Origin: Liolophura sinensis
Lineage: Eukaryota > Mollusca > Polyplacophora > Chitonida > Chitonidae
NCBI RefSeq assembly: GCF_032854445.1
Contig: NC_088301.1
Coordinates: 46,743,116-46,807,115, forward strand
Direction: 5' to 3'
Length of the DNA stretch: 64,000 nucleotides
The position numbers and the translations under genes were made by a program. Below the pieces are notes generated by a model, which was not told the origin of the DNA, did no database searches, and was given only the letters and a program-made list of their open reading frames with translations. Below are positions 1-13,400 of the stretch, piece after piece. Numbering within the stretch: the stretch's first letter is position 1; each line of letters starts with the position of its first letter.

Positions 1-183
1 ACCCATGAATGTGCCTCATTTAGGTTGTAGATTACAGAAAGAAATCCACTTCTTTCTGTTACGAGAGAGTATTATTGTAGTTCCCCATACACAAAAATCG
101 CACATAGGCTTGTCAGAAGGCGCACATTTCGCTTGATTCATTGTTGTAGAGGATCCAACCAGTGTATTGCTACCACTGACATT

Positions 184-558
184 ATTTATGGTGGATGATA
201 GCGTCCATTTTTGAGGTCGCGGAGGGCGCCGAACAGCGCCCTTCGTGCCTTTCGGGTCCTGGGCGGTGTCGCCGAGGGCGCGATTTGATTAAATCCGCGC
301 CACCGCGACCTTGGCGCCCCCGGCAGAACTCGCGGAATATTTTGTTAAAACCGTACCCTCCGCAAGTCGCCGACGTCGCGGAACCGCGACCTCCGCGACC
401 TCCGCCTGGTCGCGGAACACGCAGAGGTCGCGGTTCCACGCCCTCGGCGACCTCCGCGCCCCCGCGGAACTTGCGAAGGGTACGGTTTTCTTAAAACCGC
501 GCTTTGCGCGGGAGCGAGGAAGGCGCGGTAAAAATGGCCGATATCAGCCACCATAATT
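184..558. mobile_element. GC-rich foldback element with terminal inverted repeats
   Basis: The ends are inverted repeats of about 30 bp (left 184-213 starting ATTTATGGTGG; right 529-558, its reverse complement starting AATTATGGTGG). Inside is a second pair, 346-366 against 470-490 (AAAACCGTACCCT / AGGGTACGGTTTT), continuing inward through 368-400 against 421-453. The whole unit can fold into one long hairpin. It is far richer in GC and CpG than its surroundings. No protein is encoded; the open frames on both strands follow from base composition. It looks like a non-autonomous DNA element. Confidence 0.75.
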
Positions 559-679
559 ATGTGCTGTAGGAAACTTGTTCCAGTCAAGCTATTTCTTCAG
601 TGTTGAATAATCTGGTGACATATTAAAACATTTTCTTTGTTTCGGGTCTAGCGTCACTTTATATTTAGAGAGTGTTTAG

Positions 680-1055
680 AGTTTTTCCAACCTAGTTGGT
701 GACTCCATCCTTGCAACCCCACGTCATCAACTAGGTAAGAGCATGTGTTTCACCGGATTGGTGACAAGACCTGACGTTAACAGGTTTGCTACATGGTGTT
801 TCCCACTTGATTGGTGACAACACACTTGCGGCCTCACGTTAGGAGGCTTGTTAGGTGGTGTTTTTCTCTGATTGGTGAACCACAGTTGCAACCTCATATC
901 GGGAGGTTTGTTAGATGGTGTTTCCCACCTGATTAGTGACGCCTCACTTGTGGCCTTACGGCATTTGGTTTGTTAGGTGGTGTTTTCCATATGATTGGTG
1001 ACACCACACTTTTAGCCTCACTTCAGAAGGTTTCTTAGATGGAGTTTCCCACCTC
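680..1055. repeat. Degenerate tandem repeat, unit about 62 bp, six copies
   Basis: The core TTGGTGAC or a one-base variant recurs at 696, 758, 811, 872, 933 and 995, each inside a longer shared unit (GGTTTGTTAGGTGGTGTTTC, then CCACCTGATTGGTGAC). Spacings are 62, 53, 61, 61 and 62. Copies have diverged, so the array is not young. Confidence 0.8.
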
Positions 1056-2382
1056 AAATTTAAATTTTACTTAGGCCTACGATGCTTAGTTTTTAATATT
1101 TTAAGTTCACATTTCGAAGATACATTTGTCTTAACATGACATTAATGAGGTGGACAACATTTTAATTTCTAAAGCCCAAAATTAAGCTTTCAAATTGTAT
1201 TTCAATGTTTGACATCAGATAGTATTGGCTTTGTGGAATCGGCCCCAGGTCTTCACGTTTAACATTCGCATCAACCAAGGGCAGGTCTGAGATTTCCAAG
1301 TTGATAAAATGAGATAAAAGCTTATATTCTGCAGAGAACACAGCCGTGACCTCACATTGCACATATGTGTCACTAGCAACGATACTTCATCTTTGACATA
1401 CTGCTTCAGGAGACGTCTAGAACATCTTCTTTGTTTTTGACCTTCATGTCAAGGTGTTCCCCTATATACTCATGGAACGTAGGGAAGCCATTTATGAGTT
1501 TCTCTGCTTTTTTCCCAAAGAATATTACCCCTGAATACCGTTGCGCTAATATGTGTCAGTACGTACACGTATATAAATGATCAAATACCATCTAGATCTT
1601 TGAGTCTAGCCCCGCCCCGCCCCACCCCACCCCCATGTCTGTGTAGTTATTCCGGGAAATGAAAAGCATGTTTTATTTATTTATTTCATGGCTACTTAAT
1701 GACAAACTCAAGGACTCTTTACTTACAAGATGGCTAGACGAAGCCGGCATAACCAGGGTACACCAACTTCACCGCATTTGTCAAACAGACATGTACACCA
1801 CATTGGTGAAAGTGCTCTTTAACGAACGTCATGGCTCGGGAAAAGGGGGTCATAATTGGTTCCAGCTAAGCATTTACACGAATATAGTTAGAACGAAACC
1901 CTAACAGACGAAAACTGACCAGAGGCCGGGTTTCACCGGATACGTGTGACCATTTGCCAACTATCACTATGTCGCACCTCTGTTTTTTACTCTCGATTCA
2001 TGTTGAGGTCTTAAACATGTAAGTATCGATCTCTTGTCCCCAAAGACTCGCTAACTTTCAGAGCAGGAGAATCCACAAAACTGTATTAAAGACAGGGAAA
2101 AAGAAGAGAAAGAGTAGTAGTGTAAAGATAACCGAATGCAGCTATCACAGGGTGGTATCGCACCAGTTTATCGCACCTTATACTCCATGATCCGAACGGA
2201 ATTCGGTGAAAAGAAACAAAGTGCTTGAAATAAGTTTAAATGAAATACATCAACACACTCATCGAAGTCTACGTTGTTGACATGTGAAAATTCTTTTGAA
2301 ATTCCTTAAATCTGAATGTTTTCATGCGGAATATTTATGCGGTACGCGAAAGCAATTTTTTTATCGAAAGTCATCTTGGAGT
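1056..2382. other. Intergenic sequence, no gene seen
   Basis: No exon with splice sites was recognised. Around 1180-1240 lies a probable right end of the GGCC-ATTCCAC element family (TTTGTGGAATCGGCC). The rest is unassigned AT-rich DNA. Confidence 0.5.
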
Positions 2383-2636
2383 GAGTGAGTGCTTGGGGTT
2401 TAACGTCGTACTCAACAATTTTTCAGTCATATGACGACGAAGGAATCATTAGGGTGCATGCACGTGTAATGTGCCTCCTTTGTTGCAGGACGGATTTCCA
2501 CCGCTCTTTTATTTAGTGCTGCATCACTGAGACGACTTACCGAAGGCAAGTAAGCCGCCCCGCCCGAGCCATTATACTGATACGGGTCAACCAGTCGTTG
2601 CACTATCCCCTTCATGCTGAACGCCAAGCGAGGCAG
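2383..2636 (+). repeat. Dispersed repeat (SINE-like), copy 1
   Basis: Begins GAGTGAGTGCTTGGGGTTTA, then AACGTCGTACTCAACAATTT and TCAGTCATATGACGACGA. A second copy lies at 31072-31260. From memory, similar sequence is common in bivalve genomes; this was not searched. The tail includes a conserved-looking stretch around 2520-2610. It carries no clear A and B boxes. Confidence 0.65.
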
Positions 2637-2639
2637 TCA

Positions 2640-5600
2640 TCTTGGATGACGCAACTCTGCAGACAAAAATATAAACCTCAACCATCCTCTAAACGATATA
2701 AAGACAACATGCCCAAGTTTAATAGTAATCCCTTAATTTGCTTTCAAAATATTGCATTCATGATGCAGATAAAATGAACGGAAGGACGGACAGACAGCAG
2801 CTCTTCACAGGCTCCTTTCCATTTTTGTATGTGTGGGGGGGGGGGGGGGGGGGGCTGGCTTATGGGCAAACAGATCATAAAATCAAAGTAATAATAATAT
2901 ATAAAATAGACCATATTGTAAGCGTATACAAATTTATTTTACGTTTCCAGAGTACATGTAATAACCAAACAATAAATATATGAAATACATAAAACAAATT
3001 TCGACATCTGTGAATATACTGTTTTGCCTTATATCAGCAGGGGCTGTTTATTAATCTCATATAACAAGCAAACAGATATAAAAGCATACATGCAGCCTGG
3101 CACAATAACGAGACGAAGAGGGGAGGAAAAAAGGAACATTCAACCATTATATACTTGACAATGAAGACCAGATTCAGATCAGTAAACGTCATTTATGCCA
3201 TTGACATACATGAAAATCCTCTTCAGAAACAGCATTCCGATCACTTATAACCAAGGGAATCAACTTGCACATAAGTATTATTGCAAAGAGGTTTAAAAGA
3301 GGCTCTAGCAAAACAACTGCAGGCAATATATTTATGACAAGCATTACAATCCATGCTGGCATTAGACTTGTGAAATAAATAACAGGAAAAAAAATTATTA
3401 TTCTGAATTTTGTCAGCCCAACAAGCCTAAAAAAACAGCATAAAACAGTCATACATCAATCTACAATTTGCCTGATGTGCACACACTAATTCCATACATT
3501 TGAAATCTATCCGTGCCACCAATGAGAATATGTAAAAAGGAGCGAAGAGGCACAGCCTTAATGTTGTACATCAATTCACAGTTCTTTACCCTTGCATCCT
3601 CTTTTGTATGATAGACTATATAAACCATGTTGAACTGTTGAATCCGGTCAACAGTATGTTACAAACAGAAATACAGATAACCATACATATTCATGGTGCA
3701 TTGATCTCGTAAATAACACATCCTTAAAAATAATCAATTTCAACACGTGAAATATTGTAATATATAACCTGCCCTACTTCAACGTAACTGTGCAGATTTG
3801 CACAATGTCAATCACATCTATGGGGAGTTCACTGCTTTGGAATGGCAGTGAAAGAAAAGGTGAGAGTCAGAATATTTTGAGTTTTAGGGGAGTTTAAACA
3901 TTTCATCTTTGCATGTTAAAGCTCCAAGAGAAAATTCACCGTAGTTGCAAGATGATGCAAAAGGTCATTTTGCACTGAAGCTCTGGATGTCAGAACTTAA
4001 CGACCAACTTACTAATGCAAGAACAGCAATACTATTAAAACATCCAAGCTACACGCCAGATTGCACAAATGCTCGCCTTAGTTTTAATGTATGGCTTAAA
4101 ATGAATTCAAAATCTTAGATGCAATCTTGTGCCGTAAGGGTGAAAGCAGACAAGCTTGATTTGAAAATATGATTACATTCCAAGAAAATTGGAGTGCAAG
4201 GGTCTAGATGCAAAAGGACACTTTTAACACATCCACCTTTAGATGACAATCACCATGTCTTCCATACAGATTTTATTGTTTTCCCTTTGCAAACCTAACA
4301 ACTAAAGTCACAAGACTGATGCCAGACAAGGATTTACAAATGTAGCCCAACTTTACAATCTATTGATAATGCTATTCAGATATAGTATTAATTTAACACA
4401 ATATGCACACTTAGCTGAACTATAAAGTATTAATTACATTAAGAGGTATTAAATAGAATAATTATGCTGGCATTCTGGGGCATTCAAACACATATTGTAT
4501 ATGAATTTTAGTTACCAGAATACATTATATGCAATACTGCATGCATCTGTATAGCTTGTCACACTTTCACAACCAGCATACCACAGTTTTCACTATCATC
4601 AGCTAAATTCACCTAACATACATTATTTGATTACAAGGATTGTTCACATTGTATGCTGGGAATTATACCTACATGATGACTGATACAGGTTTAAGATTCA
4701 TTCTATACTTGTTATTTGCGTCATGTCGCAACTTGTGAACTCTTCACATGTACAATTCAATGAGGGCACACAAGAAGCGCTCATTGAAGACAAGATCAGA
4801 AAAACTGTGATATCACATCACCACAATGCCAGTATATGTAGGTGTTTCCTTAAATGTTACCTTTGAAACATGAAACAGGCATGTGATGTGGTCATGTTAT
4901 GTGGATTTATTGTCTACAAATGATCCACCTGACAGTGTAATCACGAAACTTTCAGCCATGAAACCAATGAGATCTGCCTAAAAAACTGATCTTGTGTCAA
5001 ATCAATAAATTCCTGTCACAAGGACACAAACATTAATCGCATTACAATGGCAAGACTCAAAAATATTTACAAACACCAAGACAAACAGTTTCTCTTCTTT
5101 ACTTAAAGTGATTTGCAAACAGATCATACTTTGGACACACAGATTTCTGAATGTGAACAAGTTCTACAATAACAAAACATCAGGATGAAATGGGAATTTT
5201 ATGAAAAATATGACAGAGAAATCATACAAAACCCCCAAGAGAAATCCATCAATGCCTAAAATGACTAACTCATATCTAAGCAAGGTAATCACTCTGAAAC
5301 ATCTACGTGTATATGGAGTTACAAAGCCACAACACTCCAAGAAAACAGATGTAATTATGCCTAGTTGTCATTATATAAATATATATAAATTATCTGTATA
5401 CATTTATACTCAAATGAAAGTAAAGGATATTACAAAGACAAATGAACCAGAATTTATGGCATTGTAACAATTGTAGTGACACAAATATCATCAGAGCATC
5501 TTTTAACTGAATCTTAACCGAAGATTATGCACAGGAATCCACCATCCAGTAACATATGATATATCATCATACATCATCTGTATACCATGATATCATACAT

Positions 5601-7356
5601 CGTCTGTTGATTGAAGTTTATACAATTATTAACTTTGCCTACTGTAATTAAAAATAAAAAAATAAAAAATAAAATGACACCATGAACATGGATCTTATTT
5701 TTGACCTTAAAGCAAGATTTCTGAAGTGACAAAATACTGTATTAATGGACTTGTGTTTCAGACTAGATTATCAATTATTAAGAGAAAAAAATAAAAACAT
5801 AAAACTGTACTTTCAAACAAACTGGCCAGAAACTAAGTAAGCTTTGCTGTAATAACAATGCTCATTGTGAAATGTGATTCTTGTCCTTAACATGAACTTA
5901 CTGTTGCTGGCATTTGCAGAATGGATAGGCAAAATTTTAAATGCATCACTTAATCCCTACCAGAATTCACATAATTTCCCAGACTAGAAATAAGAAATAC
6001 ATGGTTAGGAATGGAAGATGATCTATGTACAGATTTGATCACTTTTTTTTTTTCTTTTTTTTTTATAGCTTCTTACATCAGGATGATAGGGCAATTAAGA
6101 CTGGTTCAATGTTAATGGTTGATGCACACTTGTAATATAATGTAATGATTACACACCCCATGAAACACAATTAGTTGCTAATGTAATATCACAAAATTCA
6201 TTCTATTAATGGAATAGCAATCATGTTCTTGTGGAAACTATTCTATATACACTACCATGAGATCTCTGACTGCCACTTATATACAGATCATGAAACTCTT
6301 GACACGCCAACAATTGTTTACAGAGCAAAATGTCACCTTTTGAGCATCAGATATAATACAATCTAATTTACCTCACTCTGTCTCCATCATGTTAGCTGAT
6401 ATTGAATTTTCGTGTACATTTTCAACAACATTTAATTTAAGGAAAATGTTGCTAAATATAAAAACTAAAACTGTTCAAAATGAAATCTGAAATAAATAAA
6501 TAACTCTGGTGTACTCCTTGCTTTGAAGCAACAGTTTTCTCCACCAGACTGGTTGGGTACATCATAAAAAATATTCATCAATAGTGATATAATGGTAAAT
6601 ATACAAACATCCAATTATCTTTCACATCTGTGACTTAGCATTTGTCAACTAACACCTTCCAAGCAAATTGTTAAATGAAAGAAGAATACTTTTTTGAGGA
6701 TTGTACATGTACATGCATGCCAGTATTTCTCTACTTACACACTAATATTGGTTTATGTGCATCAGCTGCACTGCATCTAAAATCTCTGAACCTTGCTATT
6801 AAAGGGTTACGAGCCTGACACAACAGAAATGCTGTATAGGTACATGTACACCATGCTATTTTAATATAACCACACTTGATGTAAAATTTTTAACACATAT
6901 TCATTAACTACAATACAAAATAATTCGATCAGAAGAAACAAATTATGCTTTAAACCTGCTTTAAAGTAATAGATGAACATCAGAACAGGAAAGACAAACA
7001 TGTTTTTTCATACACAATGTGTAAATTCTGGACATTTTACTGCAGTCCACCTACAGCAAAGAACATTTACATACAACATGCAATAAACTATATTGATCGA
7101 TAAAATTATGACTTACTCACACCTACTGTCAACATACACACAGTGATACTAAAACCGTGCACTTACACTCAAACACTGCAATATGCTTAATACACTGTAT
7201 GCGCAGAATCAAGTATTACCGGCACATGAAAACCTGCCCTAACTTAATGAATGAAACAAATGCAGTCAGGTTTCTAGGTTGTTCAAGTTCAGAGTTTCTG
7301 TCTCATTATCACACTGATGTCCTTTCTCGGAGCACATTAGTCTGGAATGCTTAGGT
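2640..7356 (-). other. Downstream region, probably including a long 3' UTR of the POMGNT1-like gene
   Basis: 4.7 kb of AT-rich sequence after the stop codon, with no recognisable exon and no SINE-like copy. Several minus-strand AATAAA signals occur (for example TTTATT on the plus strand near 2935 and 3048), so the transcript end cannot be placed. A 20-base G run lies at 2835-2854. Confidence 0.4.
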
Positions 7357-7444
7357 TCACTTGTTTGGGATGACATTGATTGACTGGGTGGAGTTTCCTG
7401 GAGTCTTTTGGAAGGGTGATAAAGAACTCAACAGCATCACACTG
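7357..7444 (-). CDS. POMGNT1-like exon 26: terminal exon and stop
   Basis: Encodes a short tail with SPFQKTPGNSTQS, then TGA at 7359-7357. The human tail has S-P-Y-S at the matching place. Two AGs three bases apart could both act as acceptor (exon start 7444 or 7441), a NAGNAG-type site differing by one serine. Confidence 0.72.
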
Positions 7445-10400
7445 CTGTACTGATAGTTAAACCTACAATGTAAACAGCATACAAACATTAATTTACAGAA
7501 TCAGCCATAACCTTGCATTCTGTACATTTTGTCTGTTAAAAAGCTGATGCATGATGTCAAAACATGCCAGAGAAGCAACGAAGGCCCATTCCACATACAT
7601 GTAGTTATTTCTGACTGTTTGAAATAAAAATTTAAAAAAGGATTATAGAGCATATTTTTTTGGATCATTAAAAACTAAGCATTTTGACATCTTAAATTTT
7701 GACATTAGTCAGCAAATGCTTTCAAGGAATCCACCACTACTGCAGATGGTGGTGGATTTCATTTGTACATGTTAGAATATAAAAATCACACCAGAATCTT
7801 GGAAACGCCAGTTTCTCTCCTCTGGAAACACACAAGATTATGTTCATGTGGCCAGTGCTTTAGTTTTTCATTTTCTTTTTTCCTCCCTTGTATCTCAAAG
7901 ATTTTTCAATGAGTCCCTGAGAAAAAGTCATCAAAAGGAAAACTGGTCCCAAAAGAGACATGGAATTTTTATCCAAGCCATGCTTTTTACAATAAGCACT
8001 GTTGCTCACCTTAATACACCTTTATACAGCCCCTTAGGAGGATGAGTGGGTGATGAAAAGAGTCCAAAACAGCGACATAATTTTCTGAGATTTCTAAAGT
8101 CATTTGCATCCTTTTGGGTGAATACCACGGAGTACACTGCACTGTAAGAAAAAAAAACAAAACAAATAAAAAAACTGGAAGAAAAAATTTATATTAAAAT
8201 ACACGTATCAATAAATAAAGGATGTAGTGCCACATCAGCAATATTTCAATTAAACATCTGGTGAGCTGAAATGAACACTCCTCTGTTTATTAAAATATAT
8301 GATTTACTTTTATGATATGGATCAAAGTTGGATATTTCATAAACAAAGTATGTCTTGTGATCTGTCCATTAAATGGTGGTATTATAAACATATAACCATT
8401 TGCATCCAATGAAGTGTTCCGTACATGTAATCCAAGAGGTCATAAAATCCAACTGGAATCAGCATTTCTTCATCTCACGATTGTGTATATAAGCAAACAA
8501 ACGTCTCTCAACCTACTTAGAAAGGAGTAACAATGAATGAGCTATTCCCCTATGTATATTTCTAGAATTGGAACTCACCCTTTTTGAGGCAGAATTGCAC
8601 TACCTTCTCTTTCTAAGCATCCAGGCAATGTTGCCAAAGTCAATGTTGTACTTGTTCGCAACATGTTAGCTATCTGATTGTCGTACTGCTGTTCCACCAT
8701 AGATGCTACACCTGCCACAAACACTCTCTGATGACTGGCAAAAGAGTTATCACAAATCAATAAATCATTTTTCTATGTCAACCTGCCCATGCTTAATACA
8801 TTCTGACAAGAACAGTGATAGACAAATGAACTGGTTAAAAAAATCTATCCATACATACACACGAAGTCTTAAAATTTTCCCAAGATGTCATTTCTTAAAA
8901 AGCCTTTGGTAAAAAATACATGTAACATCAGTAAAAGCAATACAAATGAACTGAGTTACCTTCTTTATTTCTGAAATAACCTCAAAATTTGTCTGAATCC
9001 CATGAATTTGGCAATAAAGAGGTGAGAGAAAAGGAAAACTAAGTAGGTGCTTATTTAATAAATAACCTCTTAGGAATACAGCACAAATGATGTTTCTTCA
9101 TCTTGAAACGTCTGTGCATGTAAAAAGTAATCTTCCAGGGAATTACACAACATTCCTCTGTCTGTGCATTGCCTGCCTAAATGTAATTATCACGGAAAGA
9201 TGAAAAAAAAAAAAAAAAAAAACATTAAACGAAGTGATATCACCAACCTAATGATTCAAAAATCCAAACCATTTGCACATCAAGACGTTAATAAGGGAAG
9301 TTATATTAGTCTGTGCATCAAGGCAGGGCGAATCCTGAACAGATAACCTCAGGGAATTTTAACCCGTATAGCCTGAAGTCACCTGTGTAATTGTTGTAGG
9401 CTCTGATTTTCGTCTTTTTCCCTTATAGGACATCTAACAGAATCCAGTTGCTGATTAACCCTTTAATTTTCTTCAGCTTCAGCCACATTTTAATGCACCA
9501 TTTAGATCTTGCCTGTATATACAGTGGGAGCAAGTTATGTAATCGAAATACATGTTTATGTATACAAAGAGGTCTTCACCTGTCAACTGGAGCTAAAATT
9601 TCAGATCTAATTAACCCATTTACACAATCCCAATGAGAAATAAAATCCTGCAATTTTGTTCTCACAAATGCAAAGAAATCCCGCACATAAGGTACAGAGA
9701 GAGCACATTATGTAGGTATAATGCAAAGTTAAAAACAAAACTGTATCAAACAGAACTGCACGCACTAACCCACTTATCCACGTGAAAAGATCATAATTAT
9801 CAACTCTTGGTCATCCTTTCAAACTAAAATCCTAAGGGTTATGAGAAACCCTACTGCTCCATGATTAGTAGCTTTAGTTTAAATAGCACATTAAGATGAC
9901 TTTACATCCAACTCAAATAGGAGAAATCAAGAAGATCAAAACCTGGCATTTTTGCCTAAATTCATATATTATTTCAGATTTAAAAAGTACCCATCTTCAA
10001 AGCATGACCATATTTAAGGTAATGATGTAATTGGAACTATAACACTAGTTTACCCAAACATGAAACCTTAATATGGAACTGCATGCATAGACATTTCCTG
10101 TCAACAACCTGATAATTTTTAAGAAAAAAAAATTTGAACAAAATCTGAACATTAAGAATAGTACATCTTCAAAGCATGTTTGTCAAGAAGATGTACTGAA
10201 AACTATTATAAGGTATGAACATAAAATTTTACTCTTGGTTTTCATGTAAATGGAAAAGCTGATCGTAACAAAAAAGCTTACAAGAAAAATTGGTCAAGTT
10301 AAGAATTAAGCAGTCAACATCGTCAAGTATTTTCATCAAGAAGATGTACTGAAAACTAAGCATATACATAAAACCTTACATAACAGCTGACCTTAACACT

Positions 10401-13400
10401 CTTTCTCAATACCTTGCCTTATTCATTAAGATGAGCTAAAAACACACTAGAGTTAAATCTCAATCCAATGTTAAGGTGTTAAGCGCTTCTCTTGACTTGA
10501 GCTTATTAAACCAGGTCTCTAACCTATAACTCCTAGGATCAAATCATGCTGCTGTTATATTCAAGGAGTATATAATGATCTTCACAAATTGCTTATAAAT
10601 CAGATGACACTGATAATATATTTAATTATAAATAAATCATAAATTGAGAATTCTCAATCACTAAGATAAACAAAAAAATTTTTTTTCAGAAGCTAACTCC
10701 AAATAAAAAACATGCTTCCTTACAGGTTAGTGGCTCTTGGTCTCTGGAAAAGCTCAATGTAATAGTCATCCATTCCATGAGCACCTTTATATGGTTGCCG
10801 ATAAACACGTGACAAATCTGGGATAAGGATCTGTGGAACGTAGTCCTTTTGGGAGATATTCCAACCATCCCAAGCTCTGTCAGAAAGAAAACAGTACATG
10901 CAGTACAAAAACAATTTACATGTATCTTCACACATCTGTAAGTCATGTCATGTCACTTTAACAGTTACATGTAGGCTAGTAATTGTCACATACATCTACA
11001 AACACATTGAACATAACTCCATAAAAAATTAAATGTTTCTCAGAGACTTTTTTGGAAAAAGTGGGCAGGCGAGCGGGCGATAATTTTTGGGGGTTTTTTT
11101 TGGTGTCACACAACATCACAATTTTTTTATTTTTATTGAAGACTTGAAAGAAAATAAGAAAAACCACACATCTGATATTTATTCATTTCATAATCCATTT
11201 CTGTGTGTTGGATGATCCAAGATTTTACACCAACTAGTGGGCTGGGGGTAGGGAAGGGCAGACCTTTGGCAAACTCAGTTTGACAAATGCAAACTATGAA
11301 GGAATGTTTTACTGATTTAGGAGTGCTCAATTTCTATAATTTTAAGGCATGTACAGAGAAAAAATCATGAATGAAATGAGCGGTACGTATTTTTTTGATT
11401 CCTTCAAAATGACAATAAAAAGGGTCTGGCAGGGGGTGAAATGATCAGGTGGTAATGTCTGAGAAACTTCTAATTAATTTTTATGGCCTAACCAGGCTAT
11501 CCCTAAAACGTTCCCATACTGATTTAAGTTTATCTTCAAGAAAACCTTGCTTCTTGAAATCTCAAGATCAACTTGAAATCTTAGGTCCAGTTAGTATGAA
11601 TAGCGTTTTAGAAATCTTAAGATTCTCACCTGTTATTACAACAAGTGGCAAGATTTGGCTGTAGGTATTTCTCAAAGGCACTTCTCTTCATAAGGAATCC
11701 AAGCCCTGGGAAGTCCTCAACTCTGAGCAGTTGAGACACATTTCCACTCATTGTCTCATATCCTAGAAATCACAAAAATACCCTACTTTATTGTCAAATC
11801 TCAGTCTAGATAAATTAGTTTATGTTTACAATTTGACCATACAGATTATAACATCACTAGGTGAACATGTAGGATTATCACTATGGCTGCTGTGATAAAT
11901 CACATTCCAGGAGCAAAATAAATTCAATACAGAAGCTCATTTAATGGGAAAAACAATAGACTTCATTTCTGTTATTTTTGTTTTTCATGAGATAATGTTC
12001 TTGGATACTTGACATCCAGAAAACCTAACACCTGACAGAGCTGGAGTACAACTAAAATAACAATATACATGAATTACAAGACAGAATAAAAGACTGACGT
12101 ACATGGGCAAGACACAAGACAACATCAGATTTCTGTTCACTGTTCTGTTAGTTGTCTTATAATTTTGCATTAATGTGTCACTATTTGTGTGCTGTCACAA
12201 TATTATCATTAACATTTAACAAGAACTTATTTCTTCTTGGAACAAATAAATCCAATACTGTGTTTTTTAACAGGCATATGAGGCTGTGATTTTCACTGTC
12301 AAAAGACCACCAGGTCAGTCCAGAGGATAAATGAGAAAAATACCCAAGTAGAAAAGATCAGCAGAAATTGGCCTGTTGAACTGTTGAAGAGCCTGAAGTC
12401 CCTCACACCCAACCAACATCGATATCTGATCACTTAGAAAACATAATAAAGAATTTGGTGATCAAAGATCAGAAAATCTACTTTACTTTGATAAAGTGAT
12501 CCTGACCATGTGACTTTGCCATATGAACAACACTGGTGATAATCCTTATACACTTTAATACAGTTGATTTTAACACCATGTGTTGCTGTTAGGTATCCCA
12601 ACATTAGACGTTATGAATTTACAACCATGGCAAAAAAAGGCCTACAAATGTATTGAGAAAAATATGCATCAGATGTCTTTGAAAATAATTGTACTTGCTC
12701 AGTCAAATGCTCAGTGAGAACAACCAAGTATAAACCAAAGAAGTGATACTAAGGCACATTCTACACCACAATAAAGCCTAACCAAAGGATAAGAAAGCCT
12801 GGACATCCACTCCTGGATGCATGCATGTGTTTTTTACCTCAATTAAGCCAATCACACAGAAGGAGAAAACAGAGACAAAATTTGCATTTCTAAAAGTTAC
12901 CAGTCCTTGTTTCTATTCCATAACTTTACTTATTGTCATTGATACTGGTACACAGCTCATAGGTGGTTTAACCAGTGGTCAACAAACTACTGCATTAGCC
13001 TCCGTCTCTGATAATCCAAGTAGTACATTGTGTCACTGTACAATGTACTTTTAAGTTCGAGAGTCGTACAATTATTCTGCTGTAAACCTGGCTGGCCTTT
13101 CCCTGGCCTGGAAGTTTAATGTCCTTACCTTAAGACCTCTAAACAGTTTAATACCACAAACCCAAAAATTTAAACATCAAGCGGAATTCAATGGGTGGCC
13201 GTCTAATGCCTGCCAGCAATACCTAGAAGTTGTGTTAACTGATAAAGGTTCAAGGTCCATTTTCACACTTGTGCCACCTTACAGGACTCTAAAATATGCT
13301 GCCTCACAAACACAGATGAAATACATTCGACAGACATGTACCAATCAAACAGATTAATATTAAATAATAATTACATAAAAGTGGTGACTTCATTCCTCAT

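Noticed and set aside
182-587. Overlapping Arg- and Pro-rich open frames on both strands
   Set aside because: High GC of the foldback element removes stop codons; the frames mirror each other through its palindromes.
2427-2627. 66-codon minus-strand frame that seems conserved
   Set aside because: It lies inside the dispersed repeat; any conservation reflects the repeat family and not a host protein.
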